Below, piece after piece: positions 15,756 through 24,570 of a DNA stretch of 64,000 nt. Within the stretch, counting starts at the first letter, position 1; the number at the start of each line of letters is the position of its first letter. Made by a program: the position numbers and the translations under genes. The stretch lies in NCBI GenBank assembly GCA_965205725.1, contig OZ242189.1, positions 2,604,001-2,668,000 of the forward strand, given 5' to 3'. The notes beneath the pieces were generated by a model that saw nothing but the letters and a program-made list of their open reading frames with translations, searched no databases and was not told the DNA's origin. Source of the stretch: G965205725 sp965205725. GTDB lineage: Bacteria; Pseudomonadota; Gammaproteobacteria; Pseudomonadales; Halieaceae.

Positions 15756-17747
15756 ATGCGTATTTTGTGGGCATTTTTTGTGGGTTTAACCCTGGCAACT
15801 CAAGGTATTGGCCAGGAATATCAGCGGCCTTACTCAATAACAGAGGAACGAGAACCCTGCGTTGACTACACTCCTTTGAAACGCCCTCACTTTGGTGACA
15901 CGCATGTCCATACAACTTTTTCGTTTGACGCCAACTCCCAGGACACACGCAATAACCCGAGTGATGCCTATCGGTTTGCCAAGGGTGGGCGTATGGCCAT
16001 CCAACCCTATGATGAAAACGGCAAGGCTCTGCGTCATATACAGTTAGATCGCCCTCTGGATTTCACGGCGGTCACAGATCACGCCGAATTTCTGGGTGAA
16101 GTGCGCGTCTGTAGTACGCCAGGTACGGATGGTTATTATCATCCGGTTTGCATGATTAACCGAAGTTTTCCGGATTTGATGTTTGCCACTCTCGCAGCAT
16201 ACGGATTGTCAGGTAAGCAGCGTTGGGGAATGTGTGGCGAAGGTCTAAAGAACTGTGCAGACACTGTGAATACAGTTTGGCAGGAGGTGCAGGACTACAC
16301 TGAAGCAGCTTATGACCGCAGCAGCAACTGTGACTTCACCAGCTTCGTGGGTTATGAATGGACCGGGACAGTCGGCTCAGGTCAGAACCTCCACCACAAT
16401 GTTATTTTCCGCAATAAGAATGTACCCGCCTATCCGCTCGGCTGGATTGAATCACCGTCGTCTGTCGCGCTGTGGGACTATCTGGAGCAGGAGTGTGTTG
16501 AGGGAACGCCCGGCTGTGATGCGGTGTTTATCCCGCACAACTCTAACCTCAGTGGAGGTCTGATGTTTGAAACCGCACGAGTTGAAGGCACGGAGGTGCC
16601 GCCAGAACCTGTCACGGCGGAAGAGGCAGCGCGACGGGCTCGCTGGGAGCCACTGTTTGAAATTATGCAGCATAAAGGCTCTTCCGAATGTGATAACCGA
16701 AATGGCTGGGAGACTGACGAGTTCTGCGGCTTTGAAAAAATGGGTTACGACAGTTTCGGTGGCAAAAATACCGGCATGGCCGCCGATGGCAATTTGGAGT
16801 GGTTACAGATGTTTACCAGTGAAGACTCCCTGCCGGTGACTAAATTGCCTGAACCCAGCAACTATATGCGCTACGGCTTGAAGAAAGGCTTGCAACAACA
16901 GGCAGAGCTCGGGGTTAACAGTTTTAAGTTTGGCATTATTGCCAGTACCGATACCCACATCGCAGCACCGGGATTGACCGCGGAGCGCAGTCATCCCGGC
17001 CACGGCGGCGCTGGCATGGGTTCGCGTGATGGTGTGCCACAGGGTTTGCCTGACGAACTGGAGTACGGGCCGGGTGGCTTGGCGGTATTGTGGGCAGAGG
17101 AGAATACCCGCGATGCCTTGTTTGCAGCCATGCAGCGTCGCGAAGCTTATGGCACCAGCGGCACGCGGCCCGTGGTTCGTTTCTTTGGTGGTTGGGAATA
17201 CGACCAAGACCTGTGCCGGTCACCAGACCTGGTTGCTCAGGGGTACGCAAAGGGTGTGCCTATGGGCGGAGATTTGAAGCCAGCTCCGGAAACTCATCAG
17301 GCTGGACCTGTGTTTGTCGCTTCTGCAGTGCAGGACCCGGGCAGCCCCAATGAACCGGGAACACCGCTACAGCGTATTCAGGTGATCAAAGGCTGGTACG
17401 AAGACGGTGCGTTGAAAGAGCAGGTGCTCGATATTGCAGGCGGTGCCAACGGTGCGTCAGTTGACATCGACACCTGCGAACAATCGGGAGCGGGTTATCA
17501 GAAGCTGTGCAGCGTGTGGCAAGACAAGCATTTTAATCCTGCGTCTCAGGCCTTCTATTACACTCGAGTACTGGAAAACCCCAGTTGTCGCTGGAGTCAG
17601 CATATCTGCGTGGCCGCCAAAGTGAGCTGTGATGATCCGTCAACGATCAGTCCTGGTCTTGAGGGATGTTGTGCTGCGGATCATCGGCCAGCGCAGCAGG
17701 AGCGCGCCTGGAGTTCGCCCATTTGGTACACGCCCGCGAGTGAGTGA
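15756..17747 (+). CDS. secreted DUF3604 family protein
   Basis: 663 residues from the ATG at 15756. This start is chosen because it directly precedes a signal peptide (MRILWAFFVGLTLATQGIGQ), whereas an upstream start would bury it. DUF3604 proteins resemble PHP-type metal-dependent hydrolases. Seen: HFGDTHVHTTFSFDA with an HxH metal motif near residue 48, VTDHAEFLGE, FVGYEWTG, and a conserved FGIIASTDTHIAAPG segment. Substrate unknown; exported to periplasm or surface. It contains many Cys residues, consistent with disulfides. Downstream lie a MITE and then a sulfatase on the same strand, so a shared catabolic role is possible but unproven. Confidence 0.88.
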   Translation: MRILWAFFVGLTLATQGIGQEYQRPYSITEEREPCVDYTPLKRPHFGDTHVHTTFSFDANSQDTRNNPSDAYRFAKGGRMAIQPYDENGKALRHIQLDRPLDFTAVTDHAEFLGEVRVCSTPGTDGYYHPVCMINRSFPDLMFATLAAYGLSGKQRWGMCGEGLKNCADTVNTVWQEVQDYTEAAYDRSSNCDFTSFVGYEWTGTVGSGQNLHHNVIFRNKNVPAYPLGWIESPSSVALWDYLEQECVEGTPGCDAVFIPHNSNLSGGLMFETARVEGTEVPPEPVTAEEAARRARWEPLFEIMQHKGSSECDNRNGWETDEFCGFEKMGYDSFGGKNTGMAADGNLEWLQMFTSEDSLPVTKLPEPSNYMRYGLKKGLQQQAELGVNSFKFGIIASTDTHIAAPGLTAERSHPGHGGAGMGSRDGVPQGLPDELEYGPGGLAVLWAEENTRDALFAAMQRREAYGTSGTRPVVRFFGGWEYDQDLCRSPDLVAQGYAKGVPMGGDLKPAPETHQAGPVFVASAVQDPGSPNEPGTPLQRIQVIKGWYEDGALKEQVLDIAGGANGASVDIDTCEQSGAGYQKLCSVWQDKHFNPASQAFYYTRVLENPSCRWSQHICVAAKVSCDDPSTISPGLEGCCAADHRPAQQERAWSSPIWYTPASE

Positions 17748-17790
17748 GTGCGAAGCCGGGAGTTATATTTTTGGGAACTATATACAAATA

Positions 17791-17929
17791 GAGACCTTTG
17801 CACGGAAGATGATTTCACTTTCAGGCAAGGCAAAAACGCACGGAATGAGGGAGTTTATGCTTATAAATGACCGATTGAGTACGATTTTAACGCAGCATGT
17901 AGGTGAAATGGCTTTCGTGCAAAGGTCTC
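17791..17929. mobile_element. MITE-like element, copy 2 (inverted orientation)
   Basis: 139 bp, terminal inverted repeats GAGACCTTTGCACGGAAG and its near-complement, flanked by the 5-bp direct repeat AAATA. It is oriented opposite to the other three copies. It sits between convergent genes and disrupts nothing obvious. Confidence 0.9.
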
Positions 17930-17953
17930 AAATACAATGTTCCCCAGAATTTC

Positions 17954-18247
17954 CTACGTCGTCTCACGATCAACACTTTCTGCCATCTCGTTTAGACAGT
18001 GAGCGATCCACATGATTTGCTCCAACACAACCACACCAATACACAATCCGAGCGACCACCAGCCCTCTATGAGTTCTCCAGTGATTATTGTGTAGAGAAT
18101 GTACAGACCAAAGGCGACTGCGTAAAAGGATACCATGAACCAAAAGCGCACCTGCTTGTATGGTTTAACAGACATTTTTATCTTCCCGCCAGCTTTTGGC
18201 GCCGCCTGAATGTGATCAATAGCCTCGTTCAGCGTATCGGCGTCCAT
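17954..18247 (-). CDS. small two-helix inner-membrane protein
   Basis: 97 residues from the ATG at 18247 (a TTG four codons earlier is possible). A soluble N-terminus (DADTLNEAIDHIQAAPK) is followed by two membrane segments, FWFMVSFYAVAFGLYILYTI and WWSLGLCIGVVVLEQIMWIA, and a short acidic tail. No family is recognised. It is divergent from the sulfatase gene, with 110 bp between, and ends 24 bp from a MITE. Confidence 0.55.
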   Translation of the reverse strand: MDADTLNEAIDHIQAAPKAGGKIKMSVKPYKQVRFWFMVSFYAVAFGLYILYTIITGELIEGWWSLGLCIGVVVLEQIMWIAHCLNEMAESVDRETT

Positions 18248-18357
18248 GGCGGGAGCCAAACAGCTCTTGAGACATTTAATTTTCCTCCAGGAGAGAGTTA
18301 CATTTTAGGAGTAAGTCGTCATAATAGGTATGAAGTCATACACATGGGCATTGCAGC

Positions 18358-19887
18358 ATGTTAAAAATAATAGGCACCTCTCTTTTTGTCGTCATCAGCC
18401 TGTTGGCTCAATCGGTATTGGCCGCCAGTAAGCCAAATATTTTGGTCATCTGGGGCGACGATATCGGCCTGTGGAATATTAGCCACTACAGCCACGGTTT
18501 GATGGGCTACCAAACTCCCAATATAGATCGCATTGCCAAAGAGGGCATGCTGTTCACAGATTATTACGGAGAGCAGAGTTGTACCGCTGGTCGCTCGGCA
18601 TTTGTGACAGGGCAGCATCCCGTGCGTACAGGTCTAACCAAAGTGGGTGTTCCAGGCGCCGAGCTTGGTATCAGCCCTAAAGATCCAACGCTGGCCGAAT
18701 TGCTCAAACCCCATGGCTATGCCACAGCGCAGTTTGGTAAAAACCACCTCGGCGATCTCGATGAATTTTTACCTACCAATCATGGTTTTGATGAGTTCTA
18801 CGGCAATCTCTATCACTTGAATGCAGAAGAGCAGCCAGAAGACCCTGACTATCCCAAAGACCCGCAATTTCGCAAGGTATTTGGTCCTCGCGGCGTCATT
18901 AAAAGCTTCGCCGATGGCAGAATAGAAGACAGCGGGCCGTTGACCAAAAAGCGTATGGAAAGCATTGATGAGGAGTTTTTGGCGGGCTCGCTAAAATTTA
19001 TGGAAAAAGCGCATCAAAATAATCAGCCCTTCTTCCTTTGGTTCAATTCAACTCGCATGCATTACTACACCCACGTTAAAGACGAAAACCTGGGGCGCTC
19101 GGGACAGGGGTTTTACAACGATGGGATGCTTGAGCATGACGATCACGTTGGCGCATTGTTAGATAAAGTGGATGAGCTTGGTATTGCTGACAACACGATT
19201 GTTATTTATTCAACGGACAATGGCCCACATTACAATATGTGGCCTGATGCCGGAATATCCCCTTTTCGTGGAGAGAAGAACACGAATTGGGAAGGGGGCT
19301 TCAGAGTGCCTGCCCTGGTACGTTGGCCCGGCCAGGTTGAAGCGGGTTCAATCAGTAACCAGGTGATGTCTCATTTAGATTGGGTTCCAACGCTGATGGC
19401 GGTGGTCGGAGAAAGCGATATCCGTGGAAAACTGAAAAAAGGCCATCGCGCAGGTGACAAGAATTTTCGCGTCCATCTGGACGGGTATAATTTTCTGCCG
19501 CACCTCCTGGGTGAATCTGAGCGCGGTCCCCGTCGGGAGTTCTTTTATTTCAGCGATGATGGATTGCTGGTTTCAACACGAATCGATGATTGGAAGTTGG
19601 TGTTCGCCGAGCAGCGCGCCTCGAAATTTGACGTTTGGCGCGACCCGTTTGTAACCCTGCGCATCCCCAAAGTGTTTCATCTGCGTCGCGACCCTCTGGA
19701 AAAAGCCGACACCGATTCGAATGGCTACAATAACTGGTGGGATCATAAGATCGCCCCTGCGGGCGCTCTGGGTACGGCTGCGGTTACGCGGTTCGTTGGG
19801 AGTCTTCAAACATTTCCACCCCGTCAGAGACCGGCTACTTTTACGGTTGATCACGTGCTTGAGGCGCTGTATCAAAGTAAGCCATGA
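18358..19887 (+). CDS. arylsulfatase-type sulfatase, exported
   Basis: 509-residue type I sulfatase with a signal peptide ending about residue 23. The formylglycine motif is CTAGR with Cys75 and Arg79, so an anaerobic or FGE-type maturase is needed elsewhere in the genome. Metal ligands are visible as Asp34-Asp35 (WGDDIG) and the later STDNGPHYN. The sequence NWEGGFRVPALVRWPG is typical of bacterial arylsulfatases. It probably releases sulfate from an organic ester in the periplasm. It is followed by a TonB-dependent receptor on the same strand, 245 bp downstream. Confidence 0.92.
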   Translation: MLKIIGTSLFVVISLLAQSVLAASKPNILVIWGDDIGLWNISHYSHGLMGYQTPNIDRIAKEGMLFTDYYGEQSCTAGRSAFVTGQHPVRTGLTKVGVPGAELGISPKDPTLAELLKPHGYATAQFGKNHLGDLDEFLPTNHGFDEFYGNLYHLNAEEQPEDPDYPKDPQFRKVFGPRGVIKSFADGRIEDSGPLTKKRMESIDEEFLAGSLKFMEKAHQNNQPFFLWFNSTRMHYYTHVKDENLGRSGQGFYNDGMLEHDDHVGALLDKVDELGIADNTIVIYSTDNGPHYNMWPDAGISPFRGEKNTNWEGGFRVPALVRWPGQVEAGSISNQVMSHLDWVPTLMAVVGESDIRGKLKKGHRAGDKNFRVHLDGYNFLPHLLGESERGPRREFFYFSDDGLLVSTRIDDWKLVFAEQRASKFDVWRDPFVTLRIPKVFHLRRDPLEKADTDSNGYNNWWDHKIAPAGALGTAAVTRFVGSLQTFPPRQRPATFTVDHVLEALYQSKP

Positions 19888-19968
19888 GCCGCGCAACCGC
19901 AGCTTCGGCAGCGGATGCAGAATGCGAGGCGAAAAGAAGAACGCATTGATTTTGCGCGGGTGACGGGC

Positions 19969-20000
19969 AAAAAAAAGCCCCGGTCAACGAGGATCGGGGC
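19969..20000 (-). terminator. strong minus-strand terminator without an assigned gene
   Basis: Stem GCCCCG/CGGGGC (19977-19982 with 19995-20000), extended to 9 bp by three inner pairs, followed on the minus strand by eight T. No minus-strand protein gene lies to its right before the TonB receptor start, so it may end a small RNA. A weak TTGACA box on the minus strand (20083-20088) lies upstream. Confidence 0.6.
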
Positions 20001-20132
20001 CCGGTCAGGACTGCACGGGGAAGAGTAGTGTACTGCCTGATCCTTATGACCCGTTTTTTGGGTAGGGTTCCACATGGTTTGATGTCAAGGATTTGCTACA
20101 GTAGACAAGAATAACTATTAGAGGAGGATCCA

Positions 20133-22607
20133 ATGATGAACAATCCTGCTTCGTTTCATTTTTCTCGCACCACTCTATTTTCTACCATTGCCGCTATCGG
20201 CATGCCCATTCTGCCACTCGCGGTAAGCGCGCAAGACAATATTCTTGAAGAAGTTATCGTTACTGCGCGAAAACGAGAGGAGAGCCTACAGGAAACACCG
20301 GTTGCTGTTACAGCACTGGGGGCTGCCGCTCTGCGCGAAGCCGGTGTCCGTAATCTCTCGGATCTAAATGCCATTGCCCCCAATATTGAAGTGCAATCCG
20401 CCAATGGTAATGCACCGCTGGCGAATATTTATATTCGCGGTATTGGCCAGCGAAATACCGGACCGAATATTGACTCAGGGGTTGGTATCTATATCGACGA
20501 TGTTTATTTGGGGCGCCCCGATGGAGCCTTGCTGGACTTGAATGATATTGCCTCTGTGCAAGTCTTGCGCGGCCCACAGGGAACCTTGTTCGGTAAAAAT
20601 ACGACTGGCGGGGCATTGGTGTTTACCACCAACCGGCCTAACCCGGATCAGTTTGAAGGTCGTGTGGAAGTCCGAGTGGGTAACTATGATCGACTTGATG
20701 GCTCGGCTGTTCTGAATATACCGCTGGGTGATGATTTTGCTGCGCGATTGTCTGTGACCAGCGTAAATCGTGATGGCTACATCGACAATGTATACGATGG
20801 TGAAGACTATGTAGACGAAAGTCGAATCAATGCCATTTGGCAATTCCGCTGGCTGGCCAGCGAAGGTCTGACTTTCGATTTGAATTTGAATTATGCCGAC
20901 ACCGACCAGAAAGCGCGGCCGCAGCGTTGCCAAACGGTCGATAGTGTCACTGGCTGGCAAGCGGCCTTATTTGACATTATCCAGGTTGTTCCCTCAACAG
21001 GGCGGACTTACGATGAATTCTGTGCAGATGCAGAGTCCCTGGACACAGATGAGGTTATCTCGGATTTGGGAGGTAGCTACGATGCGACCAATCAGGGTGT
21101 TTCATTAACTGCGAACTGGGATATTAGCGACAAGCTGTCTTTGAAAAGTGTTACTGGCTGGCGCTCAACTGAGGCAGGACAAGACGATGAGTTGGATCAT
21201 ACGTCCCTGTCATGGTTGCACCGAACGCAGTTGGTACACCCTTTTAGTTCCAAACGAGAAACGGATCAATACACTCAGGAATTTCAGTTAACCGGGAGTG
21301 CTTTTGATGATCGCCTGCAGTTTGTAACGGGTGTTTTTTGGTTTGATGAACAGACCGATGGCAATACGTTAGTTAACTTTCTGGGACCCTTTGATCCGGG
21401 CATAGCCAATCTGTTTATGCTGAACTCAACGGCCACTCTGCTGGAAGCGGATAACTCTGCTTGGGCGGTTTTCTCACAGGTTGAGTGGTCCTTTACCGAC
21501 AACTGGCGGGTTACTGCAGGTGCGCGATATACCGACGAAGAGCGGGAACTGGAGCGCACGCGCTATGCTATTGTGCCTGAGACGCTCGATGCCAATGGTG
21601 GCGTGGTCGTGCCAGTTTTCACGGGTGCCTGGTCTGTGGATCGCAGTGTGTTCGAATACAACCCGAATTTTGAATTTGCCTTTAGCGACTTTGTGGTTGC
21701 AGATATTGGAGATGACGAAGCCAGTTTCATGGGGAGTTTGCAGTATGTGATTGATGCTGGTGACACCCTCAATGGCGGTAGTGTCTATCTGACCTACTCT
21801 GAGGGCTTCCTGTCCGGTGGTATTTCTGAAGCGCCCACGGGTGATCTGGAGACCTTTGAGCCAGAAGAGGTGGAGAACTGGGAGTTGGGAATTAAACTGG
21901 ATCTGCTGGGCCGACGCTTGCGTGTGAATGCAGCGGTATTCCAGTCTGATTACACCAATCGTCAGTTGACTACACTGGTCATCAACCCGCTGACCAACTC
22001 GCCAGCGGGGGCGACCATTAACGCTGCAGAATCAACTATTTCAGGTATTGAAATTGAAACAACCTGGCTGCCGATTGACAATCTTGAGCTCAGTTTGAAT
22101 GCCACCTGGAATAACGGTGATATCGATGTGTTTGAGGATGCTCAGGTCTTGTATGTTGAAGACCCTTCCGTGCCGCCAGCGGCAGGCTGTAGCCGAACCG
22201 ATTTGAGTCTTATTCAGGTTGATTCCTGCGGCAATGATCGTTCCAACGAAAACCTGCCGCGCCTGCCAGATGCGACTTACTTCTTTGCAGTGCAATACAC
22301 CTTTGATACACCGGCTGGGTTGATCGTTCCCAGAATTCAACTGAGCTACAAGGAGAATATCGATTACTGCTTTGATGCAACCAGTTGTAACACCGGCCTG
22401 TGGTTAGAAGACGAGCAGTTTGAGGTAAGTGGCCGCATGACCTGGGTGTCAAAGGATGAAAAATGGATTGGCGCTGTTTATGGCACTAATCTGACCGAGG
22501 AAGATCACGTTATTGGTGGCACAGCACTGACTGAATCGGCTGGCGTCGGCGGTTACGCCTTCGCGGCGCCACGCATGTATGGCGCTGAACTGAAATACAG
22601 TTTTTAA
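20133..22607 (+). CDS. TonB-dependent outer-membrane receptor
   Basis: 824 residues. A signal peptide covers about 1-34, followed by a TonB box and plug beginning EEVIVTARKREESLQETPVAV, with IYIRGIGQRNTGPNIDSGVG and GPQGTLFGKNTTGGALV in the plug. A 22-strand barrel occupies the rest and ends GAELKYSF with the terminal Phe needed for BAM insertion. This type imports large or scarce ligands using TonB energy. Substrate unknown; the sulfatase next door hints at sulfated glycans or steroids. Start preceded by a near-ideal GAGGAGG site. ATG 20133 or 20136 are both possible. Confidence 0.93.
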   Translation: MMNNPASFHFSRTTLFSTIAAIGMPILPLAVSAQDNILEEVIVTARKREESLQETPVAVTALGAAALREAGVRNLSDLNAIAPNIEVQSANGNAPLANIYIRGIGQRNTGPNIDSGVGIYIDDVYLGRPDGALLDLNDIASVQVLRGPQGTLFGKNTTGGALVFTTNRPNPDQFEGRVEVRVGNYDRLDGSAVLNIPLGDDFAARLSVTSVNRDGYIDNVYDGEDYVDESRINAIWQFRWLASEGLTFDLNLNYADTDQKARPQRCQTVDSVTGWQAALFDIIQVVPSTGRTYDEFCADAESLDTDEVISDLGGSYDATNQGVSLTANWDISDKLSLKSVTGWRSTEAGQDDELDHTSLSWLHRTQLVHPFSSKRETDQYTQEFQLTGSAFDDRLQFVTGVFWFDEQTDGNTLVNFLGPFDPGIANLFMLNSTATLLEADNSAWAVFSQVEWSFTDNWRVTAGARYTDEERELERTRYAIVPETLDANGGVVVPVFTGAWSVDRSVFEYNPNFEFAFSDFVVADIGDDEASFMGSLQYVIDAGDTLNGGSVYLTYSEGFLSGGISEAPTGDLETFEPEEVENWELGIKLDLLGRRLRVNAAVFQSDYTNRQLTTLVINPLTNSPAGATINAAESTISGIEIETTWLPIDNLELSLNATWNNGDIDVFEDAQVLYVEDPSVPPAAGCSRTDLSLIQVDSCGNDRSNENLPRLPDATYFFAVQYTFDTPAGLIVPRIQLSYKENIDYCFDATSCNTGLWLEDEQFEVSGRMTWVSKDEKWIGAVYGTNLTEEDHVIGGTALTESAGVGGYAFAAPRMYGAELKYSF

Positions 22608-22621
22608 CCAGCCATGCAGAA

Positions 22622-22681
22622 CAGGCTTCGGCCTGCCTGCACTAACTAAATGTCTCAGCCAGTCTAAATGTCTCAGCCAGT
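22622..22681. repeat. UUCG hairpin and 2 x 18-bp tandem repeat after the TonB receptor
   Basis: CAGGC TTCG GCCTG (22622-22635) forms a very stable tetraloop hairpin 14 bases after the receptor stop and may serve as its 3' end. CTAAATGTCTCAGCCAGT then occurs twice head to tail at 22646-22663 and 22664-22681. The remaining bases up to 22782 show nothing recognisable. Confidence 0.6.
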
Positions 22682-22782
22682 ATAGAGGGAACCCTCCATC
22701 TCATCACTTCAGCCCTTGCGGCCTAGGTTCGCTTTCACGGCGAATGGGTGCCACAAGAAAAGCCGGTTTAGGCTGGCGTGCG

Positions 22783-23574
22783 CTAGCCTAATAGCTCAGG
22801 TTGCTCAGTGATGATGGTTTGGTATAGCGGTTGAAAATTAAACCAGCCAGCCAGTGAAGAGCCCACAGACTTATAGGTTACTGCCGCATGTTCAGGTGTG
22901 ATTAACCTGGGTGTGCCAGCGGCCTCTGCCAAAAGTTGGGCCTGACAGCTCCTCTCCATGGTGATGAACCACCAGGCCGCTGCGTCAATTGAGTCGCCAG
23001 TGGTCATCAGCCCGTGGTTTTCCAAAATGGCTGCTTTCTTTGACCCCAGAGATTCTGCGATTCGGTCGCCTTCGCTATCGTTGAGCACCACACCGGTAAA
23101 GCCTTCAAATACCACATGATCATCCCAGAAGGCACAGGCATCTTGCGTGATTGGATCCAGCAAGCGCCCCAGGCTCGACCAGGCTTTGCCATATACTGAG
23201 TGTGAGTGGGCGGCGGCAATGACATCGGGGCGAGCTTTATGCACGGCGGAGTGAATGGTAAACGCAGCGCCGTTAAGCAGGCCATTGCCTTCAACAACAT
23301 CCCCTTTGTGATTGACCAAAATGAGATCGGATACGGTCATCAGCTTAAACGATTTACCCATGGGGTTAACCCAGTAGTGATCGGTATGCTCGGGGTCGCG
23401 GACAGTGATATGTCCAGCGACACCTTCATCAAAGCCGAATTTGCCGAACAGCCGGAGCGATGCAGCCAGTTTGTGCTGCCGATCCAGGCGAATTTCTTCG
23501 GTGGTCTCTGGCTGCTTGAACATATTGGCAGCGGCATCCTGGTTCATGATGAGGTCATTGGCGGCTTCGTTCAT
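22783..23574 (-). CDS. class II aldolase/adducin family protein
   Basis: 263 residues. Seen: GFDEGVAGHITVRDPEHTDHYWVNP, the AAHSHSVYGKAWSSLG metal-binding region with two His, and AILENHGLMTTGDSIDAAAWWFITMERSC carrying the third His. It is a zinc-dependent aldolase or epimerase fold. The long N-terminal extension and ERSCQAQLLAEAAG pattern match the large adducin-like subgroup common in proteobacteria, whose substrates are mostly unknown. Cytosolic. Transcribed toward the TonB receptor, so not in an operon with it. Confidence 0.88.
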   Translation of the reverse strand: MNEAANDLIMNQDAAANMFKQPETTEEIRLDRQHKLAASLRLFGKFGFDEGVAGHITVRDPEHTDHYWVNPMGKSFKLMTVSDLILVNHKGDVVEGNGLLNGAAFTIHSAVHKARPDVIAAAHSHSVYGKAWSSLGRLLDPITQDACAFWDDHVVFEGFTGVVLNDSEGDRIAESLGSKKAAILENHGLMTTGDSIDAAAWWFITMERSCQAQLLAEAAGTPRLITPEHAAVTYKSVGSSLAGWFNFQPLYQTIITEQPELLG

Positions 23575-23621
23575 TGTTCTTCTCCTGTTCTCGTGGTTGT
23601 TGATTTCGAGCGCTCGGGTTT

Positions 23622-24161
23622 TTAACGCTCAGGGCTGTTGTTAGCGCTCAGGGCTGTTTTAAGTTCTGACCCACAGTATACACACTGATAGATTGCTCCG
23701 CGGCGGTTAATATTGTTGTGGCGGCGAGTAGATAGTTCGTGGACTCGACAAGAGCAAGTATAGTCAAAGCGCCTGTGTTTGCGCTGAGGAATATCTGCCA
23801 TGTCAAAATTACAGGTTACTGCTGAATCGGCGTCAAAATGTGCCATGACTTCCTGCCATTCCTGCCCATGCGGACGAATTCGGCGACGACCCTGTAAGCA
23901 GTGAACGATGTAGTGTGCCACTTCGTGGGGTACTGTTGCCGCAAGGTTTTCGTCAAAGTACTTTGCGAACAGCCAGGGGTTGTAGCGGATCAAACAATGA
24001 CCACGGTCGACTCTGAACATTCCCGCAGATGAGCCGGATAGATCGTGGCGTACCTCAACCGGTGGAAATCTGCGCTGGTAGACCTCACCGGCAAGACTGA
24101 TATATTCCAGGGTTTTTTGTTCAACTAAAAATTGCAGGTTTCGGCCTATCGGCTCAATCAT
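23622..24161 (-). CDS. SprT-family zinc metalloprotease
   Basis: 179 residues from the ATG at 24161, whose ATGATTGA junction overlaps the arfB stop; a further upstream start would overlap more and lacks family sequence. The zinc motif HEVAHY gives His79, Glu80 and His83. A C-terminal zinc-ribbon-like set of cysteines (YTCSC and YQCVYCGSEL) is typical of SprT. The eukaryotic relative Spartan cleaves DNA-protein crosslinks, whereas the bacterial role is poorly defined. Cytosolic. Probably co-transcribed with arfB and the LysR gene. Confidence 0.85.
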   Translation of the reverse strand: MIEPIGRNLQFLVEQKTLEYISLAGEVYQRRFPPVEVRHDLSGSSAGMFRVDRGHCLIRYNPWLFAKYFDENLAATVPHEVAHYIVHCLQGRRRIRPHGQEWQEVMAHFDADSAVTCNFDMADIPQRKHRRFDYTCSCRVHELSTRRHNNINRRGAIYQCVYCGSELKTALSANNSPER

Positions 24162-24570
24162 CACGCACCCTGCCGCGCAAAGACTTGGTCTTCCCATGTT
24201 TGGTTTTAGAGTTCATACGTCGGTGTTGGGAGCTGCGCGTTGGCCTGGTCGCTTTGCGGGCTTTGCGTTTAACCATCGCGCCGTCGACAATCTGTTGCAG
24301 TCGTGCTACGGCGTCGTCCCGGTTCCTGTCCTGGCTGCGAAAGGTCTGCGCCTTGATAACGATAATACCCTCTTTGGTGATGCGTTGGTCTCGCTTATCC
24401 AGTAAGCGCTGCTTGCATTCTGTTGGTAAAGAGGAGGCAGCAATATCAAATCGCAGGTGTATAGCGGTGGACACCTTGTTGACATTTTGGCCGCCTGCAC
24501 CCTGTGCGCGCACGGCTTGCCATTCGATCTCGTTTTGATTGACTAGGAATTGAGACACAAATCTAACCAC
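24154..24570 (-). CDS. arfB: alternative ribosome-rescue peptidyl-tRNA hydrolase ArfB
   Basis: 138-residue YaeJ/ArfB. The catalytic GGQ lies at residues 26-28 in RAQGAGGQNVNKVSTAIHLR. The C-terminal tail is strongly basic (RRMNSKTKHGKTKSLRGR), and in the family it threads into the empty mRNA channel of stalled ribosomes. It hydrolyses peptidyl-tRNA on non-stop complexes. The first 28 bases overlap the 3' end of the LysR gene and the last 8 overlap sprT, so the three are probably one transcript. RF-type codon-recognition domains are absent, as expected for ArfB. Confidence 0.93.
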   Translation of the reverse strand: MVRFVSQFLVNQNEIEWQAVRAQGAGGQNVNKVSTAIHLRFDIAASSLPTECKQRLLDKRDQRITKEGIIVIKAQTFRSQDRNRDDAVARLQQIVDGAMVKRKARKATRPTRSSQHRRMNSKTKHGKTKSLRGRVRDD

